Positions 27,230 through 36,510 of a stretch of 64,000 bases of DNA are shown one piece after another. The DNA is taken from the NCBI GenBank assembly GCA_946480055.1, contig CAMLID010000001.1:1-64000 (forward strand). Direction: 5' to 3'. Origin of the DNA: an uncultured Lysobacter sp. GTDB lineage: Bacteria > Pseudomonadota > Gammaproteobacteria > Xanthomonadales > Xanthomonadaceae. The first letter of the stretch is position 1, and each line of letters opens with the position of its first letter. Both the position numbers and the translations under genes were made by a program. The notes under the pieces are model-generated. The model did no database searches. It had not been told where the DNA came from and saw only the letters and a program-made list of their open reading frames with translations.

Positions 27230-27697
27230 TCACTCCCCGCAGCGCCGATACTCGTACGGGATACGCAGCGGCTTGCCGTCGCGTCCCGGCCCGGCGATCT
27301 CGGCGTGCAGGCGCTCGCCGTCGCGGCGGTATTCGATGCTCTGCGGGAAATCGTGCGCGGGGTTCTCGAAGCGGACCCGGTTCGCGCCGCCGTCGCTGCG
27401 TGCGAACGCGGTCGCCTTGCCGCCGCCGGGCTGGGCCAGGTACGTCGCCACGCCATCCACCGGTTCGATACGCAAGAACTCGAAGCCGGTGACCTTGCCG
27501 GCGCGGACCGTGCGCGACACGCCGTAGAGACGGCCATCCGCGGCCGGCAGCCAGGTTTCGTCGATGCGCTCGCCGTCGGCCTCGCTGCACCAGTGGCCGG
27601 CCATCCAGCTCAGGCCGGGATCGGCCGTCTCGCTGGCCGGCGCCGGCGACCCGGCCAGCAGCAGCGCCGTGGCCATCAGGTATATGGCGATCTTCAT
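27230..27697 (-). CDS. DUF6265-like exported protein
   Basis: A 155-residue protein with a signal peptide (MKIAIYLMATALLLAGSPAPA) and the pattern LSWMAGHWCSEADGERIDETWLPA near the start and FENPAHDFPQSIEYRRDGERL later, which is the DUF6265 layout (a small beta-barrel of unknown function). ATG 27697 gives the signal peptide; the open frame upstream does not look coding. It stands alone between the MarR gene (convergent) and the peptide transporter. Confidence 0.82.
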   Translation of the reverse strand: MKIAIYLMATALLLAGSPAPASETADPGLSWMAGHWCSEADGERIDETWLPAADGRLYGVSRTVRAGKVTGFEFLRIEPVDGVATYLAQPGGGKATAFARSDGGANRVRFENPAHDFPQSIEYRRDGERLHAEIAGPGRDGKPLRIPYEYRRCGE

Positions 27698-27877
27698 GGG
27701 CACCCTCTCTGTGGTCGATCGCCCGGTTAACGGCGACGCTGGACGACTGGCTTGTGGAAACACGCAGGCCCGGGCGTTGATGGCGGCACGGACTACGCCC
27801 GAATGCGCCGCGCGCTAGCTCCGCCCAAACGCGAACGGCGGCCGTAGCCGCCGTTCGCACTGCAGCCGATCCGCCGC

Positions 27878-29356
27878 TTACTTCACGCCGTGCATCAGCT
27901 TGTTGATGAACGGTGCGAACAGCAGGAAGGCCGCGCCCATGCCGAAGCCGGCGTAGGCGATGTGGGTGTAGGTGGCCGAGTACTGCGCCAGGCCGCCCAG
28001 ATCGCCGCCCGATGCGATTGCCGCGACCAGGCCGGCGACGTAGTTGCCGATCGCCGAGCAGAGGAACCAGGCACCCATGGCCATGCCGGTGTCCTTGGGC
28101 GCGGCCAGTTTGGACACCATCGACAGGCCGATCGGCGACAGGCACAGCTCGCCCATGGTGTTGAACAGGTAGGCCAGCACCAGCATTTCCCAGGGAATGC
28201 GCCCGTTGCCGTCGGCCATGTAGGAAATGCCGGCGATCAACACGGAGAAGCCCACCGCCACCAGAACCAATGCCAGCGCGAACTTGCGCGGTACCGACGG
28301 GTTCCAGTTGCGCTGATCCAGACGCGGCCAGGCCCAGGCGAACAGCGGCGCCAGCGCGATGATGAACACCGAGTTCGCCGACTGGAACAAGGTGAAGTCG
28401 AACGGCGCGTTGACGTGGTCCTTGGCGAAGAAGTTGAGCGAGGTGCCGGCCTGCTCGAACATGCCCCAGAACAGGATCTTGGCCAGGAACAGTAGCAGCA
28501 TGGCGATGTAGCGGTGCATCTGCACCTTGTCGCCGCTGCGCAGGCTGCCGCCGACGAAGTAGATGCTCAGGCCGACCATCATCGCCAGCAGGATGTAGCC
28601 GACGATCTCGGTGCGGCTCAGCATCAGGTAGACCACCGGCACCGAGGCCACGCAGCCCAGCAGCACCTTGACCACGCGCGCACGGTTGAGCGCGGGCGCC
28701 GGCGATTCGCCGATGCGGCCGAGCTGGCCGCGCAGCCAATGGAACATCGTCAGGCCGAAGATCATGCCCACGCCGGCGGCGAAAAAGCCCCAGCGGTAGC
28801 CGTAGTACTTGCCGATGATCGCGCCGCACACGATCGGCGCGAGCGCGCCGCCGACGTTGATGCCCATGTAGAAGATGGTGAAGCCCGAATCGCGGCGCGG
28901 ATCGCTGGGCGCGTACAGGCGCCCGACCATGGCCGAGATGTTCGGCTTGAACAGGCCGTTGCCGACCACGATCACCGCCAGGCCCAGCAGGAACCAGGTC
29001 AGCTGCGGAATCATCAGCAGGAACAGGCCCATGGCCATGATCACGCCGCCGAGCACGATCGACGGGCGGTAACCGAGGTAGCGGTCGGCGACGAAACCGC
29101 CGAACAGGCCGGTGGCGTAGATCAGCGCGGTGTAGGCGCCGTAGGTCAGGCTGGCCTGGGCGCGCGCCTCGCCTTCCGGCAGCAGGCTGAAGAAGGTGGT
29201 GGCGACGTACACGGCCAGCAATGCGCGCATGCCGTAGTAGGCGAAGCGCTCCCACATTTCGGCGCCGAACAGCATCCACAGCGCGCGCGGATGGCCGACC
29301 AGTTCGCCCGGCGGCGGCGCGAGGAATTCGGGTTCGACGTGTTTGATGACGGTCAT
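27878..29356 (-). CDS. Proton-dependent oligopeptide transporter (POT/PTR family), copy 2
   Basis: A 492-residue inner-membrane symporter with about 12-14 helices. POT signatures are the N-terminal WERFAYYGMRALLAVY (the E-R-F-x-Y-Y-G motif), the loop GFVADRYLGYRPSIVLGG, and DPRRDSGFTIFYMGINVGG. These import di- or tripeptides with protons. It is the downstream member of a tandem pair with the next gene, 96 bases away. Confidence 0.94.
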   Translation of the reverse strand: MTVIKHVEPEFLAPPPGELVGHPRALWMLFGAEMWERFAYYGMRALLAVYVATTFFSLLPEGEARAQASLTYGAYTALIYATGLFGGFVADRYLGYRPSIVLGGVIMAMGLFLLMIPQLTWFLLGLAVIVVGNGLFKPNISAMVGRLYAPSDPRRDSGFTIFYMGINVGGALAPIVCGAIIGKYYGYRWGFFAAGVGMIFGLTMFHWLRGQLGRIGESPAPALNRARVVKVLLGCVASVPVVYLMLSRTEIVGYILLAMMVGLSIYFVGGSLRSGDKVQMHRYIAMLLLFLAKILFWGMFEQAGTSLNFFAKDHVNAPFDFTLFQSANSVFIIALAPLFAWAWPRLDQRNWNPSVPRKFALALVLVAVGFSVLIAGISYMADGNGRIPWEMLVLAYLFNTMGELCLSPIGLSMVSKLAAPKDTGMAMGAWFLCSAIGNYVAGLVAAIASGGDLGGLAQYSATYTHIAYAGFGMGAAFLLFAPFINKLMHGVK

Positions 29357-29452
29357 CGGGAGACGCTCATGCGATTGCGGGTTGCGAATGCGGCGACGCC
29401 ACGGCCGGAGCTCTCCGGCCGTGGCGCCTGTAGGTACGGCTACTGGCGGCGC

Positions 29453-30988
29453 TTACTTGACGCCGTGCATCAACCGGTTGATCAACGGTGCGATCAGAAA
29501 CAGCAGCACGCCCGCGCCGGCCAGGATGTAGAAGCCCATGGTGTAGGCGGTCAGCGCCGAGGCCGTGGTCATACCGGTCTCGCCGCTGGCCTGGCCGGCG
29601 AAGATGCCGGCGAGGTTGTTGCCGATCGCGATCGACAGGAACCAGGCGCCCATGGCGAAACCGGTCAGGCGCGCAGGGGCCAGCTTGGTCACCATCGACA
29701 GGCCGATCGGCGACAGGCACAGCTCGCCGACGGACTGGATCCAGTACACCGCGAACAAGGTCCAGAACGGGATCTTGCCGGTGTCCGGCGCGATCAGGTT
29801 GATCAGCGCGAACATCAGCAGCAGGAAGGCCAGGCCGTTGAAGATCAGGCCCAGGCCGAACTTGCGCGGGATCGACGGATTGGCCCGGCCCATGCGGATC
29901 CAGATCCATGCGATCACCGGCGCCAGGGTGATGATGGCCACCGAGTTCACGCTCTGGAACCACGACACGGGGAATTCCTTGTCGCCGGCCAGCGCCATGA
30001 ACACGTTCTCGAAGCCGATGCTGCGATCGACGATCTTCTCGGCCAGGAAGTTGAACGAACTGCCGGCCTGCTCGAAGAAGCACCAGAAGAACACGTTGAA
30101 GGTCAGGATGATCAGCATCGCGATCACCTTGTCGCGCGGGACCTTACCCTCGCGGATGCCTTCCACCACCAGCATGATGGCCGGCACGATCAGCAGCGCT
30201 ATCAGGATGTATTGCAGCACCATCGCGTTGATGGTGAGCAGGAAGTAGAAGGTCGGGATCGCGATCAGCGCGGCGCCGGCCAGGACCAGCAAGCTGCGGG
30301 TAATGCTGGTCTTGTCGGCCGGCGGCAGGCCGATGCCCTTGAGCTGGGCGCGACCGAACCAGAACCACACCAGGCTGAACAGCATGCCGACGCCCGATGC
30401 GATGAACACCACCTTGTAGGCCGGCATATCGTTGATGCCGAACACCTTCTGGGCCAGGTACTGGGTGATCAACGGAGCCAGGAACGCGCCCAGGTTGATG
30501 CCCATGTAGAAGATGGTGAAGCCCGAATCGCGGCGCGGGTCGCCCTGCAGGTACAGCTTGCCGACCATGGTCGAGATGATCGGCTTGAACAGGCCGTTGC
30601 CGACGATGATCGTGGCCAGGCCGAGCTTGAACATGGTCTCGGTCGGCGAGGCCAGCAGGAACAGGCCGGTCGCCATGATCAAGGCGCCGAGCAGGATCGA
30701 GCGCTGGTAGCCGATCAGCTTGTCGGCAATGTAGCCGCCGAAGATCGCCGAGGCGTAGACCAGCGCCAGGTAGGCGCCGTAGAGCTCGTTGGCGGGCTTC
30801 TCGAAGCCGGCGTCGCCGCCGTGGAACTGCGCGACGATGTACAACACCATCGCCCAGCGGATGCCGTAGAACGCGAAGCGCTCCCAGAATTCCGACATGA
30901 ACAGCATCCACAGGGGCTTGGGATGCCCCAGGACCTGCTTGAATTCCGGAATGGGCACTTCGCCCGTCGTCGTTGCGGCTCCGCTCAT
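29453..30988 (-). CDS. Proton-dependent oligopeptide transporter (POT/PTR family), copy 1
   Basis: A 511-residue paralogue of the adjacent transporter. It has WERFAFYGIRWAMVLYIV, GGYIADKLIGYQRSILLG and DPRRDSGFTIFYMGINLGAFLAP. The two copies differ enough (including different loops around residues 200-300) to suggest an old duplication with different peptide range. A perfect TTGCTGC/GCAGCAA palindrome lies about 115 bases upstream of the start. The nearby kynA and nuclease genes are not obviously related. Confidence 0.94.
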   Translation of the reverse strand: MSGAATTTGEVPIPEFKQVLGHPKPLWMLFMSEFWERFAFYGIRWAMVLYIVAQFHGGDAGFEKPANELYGAYLALVYASAIFGGYIADKLIGYQRSILLGALIMATGLFLLASPTETMFKLGLATIIVGNGLFKPIISTMVGKLYLQGDPRRDSGFTIFYMGINLGAFLAPLITQYLAQKVFGINDMPAYKVVFIASGVGMLFSLVWFWFGRAQLKGIGLPPADKTSITRSLLVLAGAALIAIPTFYFLLTINAMVLQYILIALLIVPAIMLVVEGIREGKVPRDKVIAMLIILTFNVFFWCFFEQAGSSFNFLAEKIVDRSIGFENVFMALAGDKEFPVSWFQSVNSVAIITLAPVIAWIWIRMGRANPSIPRKFGLGLIFNGLAFLLLMFALINLIAPDTGKIPFWTLFAVYWIQSVGELCLSPIGLSMVTKLAPARLTGFAMGAWFLSIAIGNNLAGIFAGQASGETGMTTASALTAYTMGFYILAGAGVLLFLIAPLINRLMHGVK

Positions 30989-31343
30989 GCGGTGTCCCCC
31001 GTGTGTCGAAACTGAATGAGAATGCCCTTGCCGGCGGCACGGGATCGGGGAGATTTACCGGCTGATGCCGGTCCCGTCAAACCTTTGTGAAGGCGCGCGG
31101 GCATTGCTGCGGCGCAGCAACACACTCTTGGTGCCGCGCGCAAATGCATGAATGGGCCCCGGTTTTGCCCAATCCCACCGCTGGGCTTGCCCGTCCGTGG
31201 CGGCAACGACGGTCGCAGTCGGTTGGCGACAAGGGCAACGCCCGCTGACCGGCCTGCTTGGAACCCCGTCCGGGGAAAGCCTGCGAACCCGCCGTTGCGC
31301 CGAAACTGCCCGCCGAAGCTGCCCGCCAGATCAGGCCGGCGAA
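30989..31343. other. Intergenic region upstream of the peptide transporters
   Basis: This 355-base stretch between the Nudix gene and the first POT gene shows no credible gene. It contains the palindrome at 31104-31120, a CCGGCTGATGCCGG stem near 31059-31072, and short GGCCGG-rich repeats at 31330-31350. The transporter promoter should lie here. Confidence 0.55.
31104..31120. promoter_or_regulatory. Palindrome upstream of the POT genes
   Basis: TTGCTGC-GGC-GCAGCAA, a perfect 7-bp inverted repeat with a 3-base centre, 116 bases from the first POT start. It could be an operator for a dimeric regulator; no regulator gene is adjacent. Not matched to a known consensus. Confidence 0.35.
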
Positions 31344-31760
31344 TCAGGCCGGCGCCGCGGCCAGCGCCTCGCCCAGCAGACGCTCGAACGCGGGATGGGC
31401 CGCGCCGAGGCAGCGCACGGCCTCGTCGCGTTCGCACCAGCGCACCTCGTCGTGTTCGTCGGTCTGGCGGTTGTGCGGCTCGCCCTGCCAGGCGGTGACC
31501 ACGTACAGGTGCAGCCGCCACGGTGCCGGTTGCGCGCCTTCGATGGTCTCCAGGCGCTGCAGGCGGGTCGGGCGGATGCCCACTTCCTCGTCCAGCTCGC
31601 GCGTGAGCGCGTCCAGTTCGCTCTCGCCGGCCTCGACATGGCCGCCGAACACGTCCCAGGCCCCGGCCAGCAGTTCGCGATCGGCGGTGCGCCGGCCCAG
31701 CAGCACACGGCCGCCGCGGACCAGGAACGCACCGACGCACTCGTGCACCCGCGCGCTCAC
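31344..31760 (-). CDS. Nudix hydrolase
   Basis: A 138-residue Nudix protein with the box [24 protein letters not shown] (the G-x5-E-x7-R-E-x2-E-E-x-G pattern; here R-E-L-D-E-E-V-G). These cleave nucleoside diphosphates linked to another group; the 8-oxo-dGTP, NADH and other subtypes cannot be told apart. The start is GTG 31760, overlapping the kynA stop by GTGA, so translation is coupled to kynA. No upstream ATG fits. Confidence 0.88.
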   Translation of the reverse strand: MSARVHECVGAFLVRGGRVLLGRRTADRELLAGAWDVFGGHVEAGESELDALTRELDEEVGIRPTRLQRLETIEGAQPAPWRLHLYVVTAWQGEPHNRQTDEHDEVRWCERDEAVRCLGAAHPAFERLLGEALAAAPA

Positions 31761-32632
31761 GGCGGGGTCGATGCGCCGCTGGGGCCGATGCTGGTGCGCA
31801 CTTCGAACAGCTCCGGGAAGAAGGTCAGTTCCAAGGCCTGCTTGAGGAAGCCCACGCCGCTGGAACCGCCGGTGCCGCGCTTGAAACCGATGATGCGCAG
31901 CACCGTGCGCATGTGGCGGAAGCGCCACAGCTGGAACTGGGTCTCGACGTCGACCAGGTCCTCGCACAGCGCGTACTCGCGCCAGTACACGTCGGTGTTC
32001 TCGTAGATGCGCTCGAACACCGGCTGCAGCGCCGGATCGGCGACGTGCGGCTGGCGCCAGTCGCGTTGCAGGTGCGAGGCCGGAATCGCGTGACCGAAGC
32101 GCGCCAGGTACATCAGGAATTCGTCGTACAGGCTGGGCGCGGACAGCGCGCGCTCGAGTTCGGCCTGGGCATTGGGGTCGTGCGCGAACACCCGCAGCAT
32201 GCCCTCGTTCTTGTTGCCCAGCATGAACTCGATGGTGCGGTACTGCAGCGACTGGAAGCCCGACGACGGCCCCAAGGTGTCGCGGAAGCCCATGTATTCC
32301 GACGGTGTCAGCGTCTCCAGCACCGACCACTGTTCGGTCAGCTGGCGCAGCACCTGTTTGCAGCGCGCGAGCACCTTCTGGCATTGCCAGACCTGATCGT
32401 TGCGCAGGTGCTCCAGCGCCGCGCTGAGCTCGTGGATGATCAGCTTCATCCACAGCTCCGAGACCTGGTGCTGGATGATGAACAGCAACTCGTCGTGATG
32501 CGGCGGATCGGCACGGCCGTGCTGCGCCGACAGCAGACGGTCCAGCTGCAGGTAGCCCGCATAGGTGATCCGTCCCTGCAGATCGGTGTGGATCCCGGTC
32601 TCCAGTTCGCGCTGGTTCTTTTCGACGGTCAT
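31757..32632 (-). CDS. kynA: Tryptophan 2,3-dioxygenase
   Basis: KynA opens the indole ring of tryptophan to N-formylkynurenine using haem and oxygen, the first step of the kynurenine route. The 291-residue protein has [40 protein letters not shown], with haem-side residues in [17 protein letters not shown] and the C-terminal [16 protein letters not shown] (GTGG substrate loop), all diagnostic. ATG 32632 is used; the longer frame adds eight non-conserved residues. kynB and kynU are not in the window. Confidence 0.97.
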   Translation of the reverse strand: MTVEKNQRELETGIHTDLQGRITYAGYLQLDRLLSAQHGRADPPHHDELLFIIQHQVSELWMKLIIHELSAALEHLRNDQVWQCQKVLARCKQVLRQLTEQWSVLETLTPSEYMGFRDTLGPSSGFQSLQYRTIEFMLGNKNEGMLRVFAHDPNAQAELERALSAPSLYDEFLMYLARFGHAIPASHLQRDWRQPHVADPALQPVFERIYENTDVYWREYALCEDLVDVETQFQLWRFRHMRTVLRIIGFKRGTGGSSGVGFLKQALELTFFPELFEVRTSIGPSGASTPP

Positions 32633-32825
32633 CGCGGTTCTCGTTTGGGGGCGCAAAGCGTACCGCAGGGCACGCCATCCGGACGGTCAACCCCCATCAC
32701 CGTATGGTATGCCGTCATGCACTTGAAATGCCGATTTGTGACGATTGAGGCACAATCTTGCCTGCCCGCGTCAGGGGAGCACTCCTGGGGAATCTTTGGG
32801 CGGGCGGTATCCAACGGGGAGAAAC

Positions 32826-35800
32826 ATGGACAAGTTCTTAGGCCGCTGCGCGGCCGTGGCTTTGGCGTTCCTGATTTCCGGCGGCGCCCAGGCGCAGGTC
32901 GTGATCAGTCAGGTCTACGGCGGAGGCGGCAATTCCGGCGCCACGCTGAAAAGCGACTTCATCGAATTACGCAACAACGGCGCCACGCCGGTCGATCTGA
33001 GCGGATGGAGCGTGCAATACGCATCCTCCGCCGGCACCAGCTGGGCGCGCACCGCGCTGACCGGCACGATTCCCGCCGGCGGCTACTACCTGATCAAGCA
33101 AGCCGACGGCGCCGGCGGCACCGTCGACCTGCCCACGCCCGACGCGACCGGCACGCTGGCGATGGCCGGCACCGCCGGCAAGGTCGCGCTGGTCAACAAC
33201 AACGTTTCGCTGAGCGGCGCCTGTCCGGTCGGCGGCGCCACCGTGATCGACTTCGTCGGTTACGGCACCGCCGCCAACTGCTCGGAAACTGCGCCGACCG
33301 CGACGCTGACCAACAGCACCGCGGCGCTGCGCAAGAATGACGGCGCCACCGACACCGGCAACAACAGCGCCGACTTCAGCACCGGTGCGCCGACGCCACG
33401 CAACACCAGTTCCGAGCCGCCGGAACCGCCGGAGCCGCCGGTCGCGCTGACCATCGCGCAGATCCAGGGCGACGGCCTGCTGTCGCCGCACGACGACAAG
33501 CTCGTGATCACCGAGGGCATCGTCACCGCGCGCAAGTTCAACAACGGCTTCTTCCTGCAGGCCGCCAACGACGACGGCAACCCGGCCACCTCCGAAGCGG
33601 TGTTCGTGTTCACCGGCGCCGCGCCGCCGGCCAGCGCCGCCGTGGGCAACCGCGTGCGCGTGACCGCCAAGGTCGACGAGTTCACCCCGCCGTCCAACCC
33701 GAACCAGCTCAGCATCACCGAACTGGTCTCGCCGACGGTGGAACTGCTGGAAACCGGCCTCGCCCTGCCCGCCGCGGTCGAACTGACCTCGGCCGAGCTC
33801 GGCGCCAACGCCACGCCCGGCACGCTCGAACGCTTTGAGGCGATGCGCGTGAGCGTGGCCCAATCGGTCGCGATCTCCGGCAGCGACGGCAGCATCGACG
33901 AAGACGACGCCAACTCCTTCAGCGACGGCGTGTTCTACGTGCGTCTGCCGGACGTGGCGGTGCCGTTCCGCGAGCCCGGCATCGGCATCATGGACACCAT
34001 CCCGATTCCGCCCGGCAAGAACCCGCCGCGTTTCGACACCAACCAGGAACGCTTGATGGTGCGCAGCCGCGGCCAGATCGGCGCCCTGCCGCTGTCGGTG
34101 GACGGCCAGGCCGAGATCTCCGGCCTGCTCGGCGTGCTCGACTACTTCGCCGGCACCTGGGCCCTGCTGCCCGACACCGCGACCCCGCCGACCTTCGCCG
34201 GCGGCAAGCAGCCCGAAGCGGTGGCCGATGCCGGTTACGAAGACATCACCATCGGCGGCTTCAACCTGCTGCGCTTCTTCGACGAAATCGCCGAGAGCAA
34301 CGGCGCGCCGACCCTGAAGCCCGAAGCGGTGGAGAAGCGCCTGGGCAAGACCTCGGCCGCGATCTGCCAGTACCTGAAGACGCCGGACATCCTCGGCGTG
34401 GTCGAAGTCGAGAACGTCAGCATCCTCGGCCGCCTCGCCGACCGCATCAACGCCAACTGCCCCAGCGCTCCGGGCTACGTGCCCTATCTGGTGTCGGGCA
34501 ACGATCCGGGCGGTATCAACGTCGGCTTCCTGGTCGCCGCGCGCGACAACGGCGCCGGCCAGCAGCGCGTCGAGGTCGTCGAAGTGGTGCAGTACGGCAA
34601 GGACGCGACCTTCGCCAATCCGAACGGCAGCACCGCCCTGCTCAACGACCGCCCGCCGCTGCTGCTGCGCGCGATCGTGCACCAGGACAACGGCGCGTCG
34701 TACCCGATCACGGTGATCGCCAACCACCTGCGCTCGCTCAACGGCATCGACGATGTCGCCTCCGGCGGCAACGGCTGGTCCACCGAGGGTGCGCGCGTGC
34801 GCGCCAAGCGCGGTGCGCAGGCGGCCTACCTGGCCGGCCTGATCGAGCAGCTGCAGCAGACCAACCCGAACGAGAAGATCGTGCTGGTCGGCGACTTCAA
34901 CGCGTTTGAGTTCAACGACGGCTACACCGACGTCCTGGGCGTCATCAAGGGCGAGGAAGCCGCCGAAGACCAGGTCCTGACCTACGTCGACAGCCCGCTG
35001 ACCAGCATCTTCGTCGACGGCTCGCAGCTGATCGCCGATCCGGCCCAGCGCTACTCGTACGTGTTCGAAGGCAACGCGCAGACCCTGGACCACGTGCTGA
35101 TCAACGAAGCGCTGGTGATGGACAACGTCGGCCTGAGCGTCGACCACGCCCGCATCAACGCCGACTTCGGCGTGTTCCGCTTCGGCGACGCCAGCCAGCC
35201 GCTGCGCGTGTCCGACCACGACCCGGTGCGCCTGGTCCTGAGCGTGCCCGGCTTCCGCAGCGCCGATCTGGCGGTGACCGCCGCGGCCAGCCCGGCCAGC
35301 GTCCGCGCCGGCCAACCTGCTACCTACACCGCCAGCGTGTTCAACGCCGGTCCGAACGCGGCCGACGCCGCCGCCGTGGCCTTCGTGTTCGACGCCCTGG
35401 TGGCGCCGGTCGCGACCGCGCCGGCCGGCTGGACCTGCGCCGCGCCGGTGCAGGATGCGACCACCACCACCGTCACCTGCACCACCGCCAGCCTGGCCTC
35501 GCAGGCTTCGGCCTCGTTCTCGCTGAACGTGGTCGCCCCGGCCCTGCCCAGCGGCACCCCGCTGCGCGTGGCGGTGGCGGCGCAGTCGCAGACCCGCGAT
35601 CCGGCCAATGGCGACAACCAGGCTTCGACCGAGGTCGTCGTCACCACCCTGGCCGACCTGTCGGTGAAGATCGCCGGCGGCGCGCTGCCGGTGCGCAAGG
35701 GCGCGATCGCGACCTTCCTGGTCCCGGTAAGCAACGCCGGTCCGGACGCCGCGGCCCAGCCCAAGCTGATCCTGACCGGCAACGTCTCGGTTTCGGCCGC

Positions 35801-36044
35801 GGCGGTCGCCGCTCCGGCCGGCTGGACCTGCGCCCGCACCTCGGTGCCGACCGGTTTCCGCGCCGAGTGCAGCCGCAACGGCAGCATGAACCGCGGTACC
35901 CAGTGGTTCGCGCTGGCGGTGGTCGTACCGGAACGTCCGGCCGTGGGCAGCGTCCTGGAGTTCGGCGCCAGCATCGGCGCCGACACCCCGGACCCGGTCC
36001 CCGGCAACAACAGCGACACGATCAGCGTGCCGATCCGCCGCTGA
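32826..36044 (+). CDS. Secreted ExeM/NucH-type endonuclease with C-terminal DUF11-like domains
   Basis: A 1072-residue exported protein. Order: signal peptide to about 23 (cleavage after AQA), a lamin-tail domain to about 150 (QVVISQVYGGGGNSGATLKSDFIELRN), a Glu-Pro-rich linker, an OB-fold region, an endonuclease/exonuclease/phosphatase domain roughly 480-800, then two immunoglobulin-like DUF11 repeats to the end. Catalytic-type motifs are GDFNAFE near 689-695, LDHVLI near 755 and SDHDPV near 796-801. Relatives (ExeM of Shewanella, NucH) degrade extracellular DNA. The ATG follows GGGGAGAAAC. A terminator follows at 36069. Confidence 0.93.
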   Translation: MDKFLGRCAAVALAFLISGGAQAQVVISQVYGGGGNSGATLKSDFIELRNNGATPVDLSGWSVQYASSAGTSWARTALTGTIPAGGYYLIKQADGAGGTVDLPTPDATGTLAMAGTAGKVALVNNNVSLSGACPVGGATVIDFVGYGTAANCSETAPTATLTNSTAALRKNDGATDTGNNSADFSTGAPTPRNTSSEPPEPPEPPVALTIAQIQGDGLLSPHDDKLVITEGIVTARKFNNGFFLQAANDDGNPATSEAVFVFTGAAPPASAAVGNRVRVTAKVDEFTPPSNPNQLSITELVSPTVELLETGLALPAAVELTSAELGANATPGTLERFEAMRVSVAQSVAISGSDGSIDEDDANSFSDGVFYVRLPDVAVPFREPGIGIMDTIPIPPGKNPPRFDTNQERLMVRSRGQIGALPLSVDGQAEISGLLGVLDYFAGTWALLPDTATPPTFAGGKQPEAVADAGYEDITIGGFNLLRFFDEIAESNGAPTLKPEAVEKRLGKTSAAICQYLKTPDILGVVEVENVSILGRLADRINANCPSAPGYVPYLVSGNDPGGINVGFLVAARDNGAGQQRVEVVEVVQYGKDATFANPNGSTALLNDRPPLLLRAIVHQDNGASYPITVIANHLRSLNGIDDVASGGNGWSTEGARVRAKRGAQAAYLAGLIEQLQQTNPNEKIVLVGDFNAFEFNDGYTDVLGVIKGEEAAEDQVLTYVDSPLTSIFVDGSQLIADPAQRYSYVFEGNAQTLDHVLINEALVMDNVGLSVDHARINADFGVFRFGDASQPLRVSDHDPVRLVLSVPGFRSADLAVTAAASPASVRAGQPATYTASVFNAGPNAADAAAVAFVFDALVAPVATAPAGWTCAAPVQDATTTTVTCTTASLASQASASFSLNVVAPALPSGTPLRVAVAAQSQTRDPANGDNQASTEVVVTTLADLSVKIAGGALPVRKGAIATFLVPVSNAGPDAAAQPKLILTGNVSVSAAAVAAPAGWTCARTSVPTGFRAECSRNGSMNRGTQWFALAVVVPERPAVGSVLEFGASIGADTPDPVPGNNSDTISVPIRR

Positions 36045-36068
36045 TTTCGATAACACGGTGTGACGAGA

Positions 36069-36100
36069 GGGCGCGGCGCGAGCCGCGCCCTTTTCGTTTT
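36069..36100 (+). terminator. Rho-independent terminator of the nuclease gene
   Basis: Perfect 9-bp stem GGGCGCGGC / GCCGCGCCC with loop GCGA (36069-36090), followed by TTTTCGTTTT (36091-36100). It starts 25 bases after the stop codon. Confidence 0.95.
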
Positions 36101-36510
36101 GCGCGGCTCGTTTCGCCTTGGGGTAGGAGCGGCGTAAGCCGCGACCACGAAAATCCGCGCAGCGGCCCATCGGAACCCGGCGGCGCGGGCACGCGAGCTT
36201 GCGCGGTCGCGGCTTACGCCGCTCCTACCCCAAAGCCAGCACCGCGGACCGTACGCCCGCGTGCAGTCGCGCCTAATCCTTTCCGCACTTTTTTGCATGC
36301 CGCAGCGCGCAACGGCGCTTAACACGCCTTTGGGTATCATCTGGCACACCACGCATCGGCCGCCGCTAGGGCCGCTGCAACAGCGCCAGGTCCGCAGCGA
36401 GCCGCACACCGCCGCCTCGGACCCAGCCAGTCTGAACGGTCTGCGCGCCGGCACTGGATCCGGGCGAGACGGTTCGGGCCTCCCCCATCCTTAAGTCAGG
36501 ACTGCCCGCG
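36101..36510. other. Intergenic region before the E1 alpha gene
   Basis: No credible gene is present. The first part (to 36239) holds the REP-like pair. The remainder should carry the promoter of the dehydrogenase cluster; TTGCAT near 36294 and TATCAT near 36335 are -35/-10-like but badly spaced, so I do not call them. Confidence 0.6.
36118..36233. repeat. REP-like inverted pair, copy 2
   Basis: Arms 36118-36145 and 36206-36233 are perfect 28-base inverted copies of each other and of the copy-1 left arm at 10501-10528. The 60-base centre is unrelated to that of copies 1 and 3 except for a short CGAAAAT motif shared with copy 3. Confidence 0.92.

Noticed and set aside
27168..29279. Open frame of about 703 codons on the minus strand
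   Set aside because: It is a shifted frame over the second peptide transporter and the DUF6265-like gene; the true frames have clear membrane and domain patterns.
31016..31343. Possible small RNA or riboswitch upstream of the peptide transporters
   Set aside because: Stems are present but they lack the conserved core of any riboswitch class I know, and no terminator follows.
32967..36170. Open frame of over 1000 codons opposite the secreted nuclease
   Set aside because: It is an artefact of GC-rich codon use; its translation is rich in Arg, Gly, Val and Asp with no motif, and the plus strand has the catalytic motifs.
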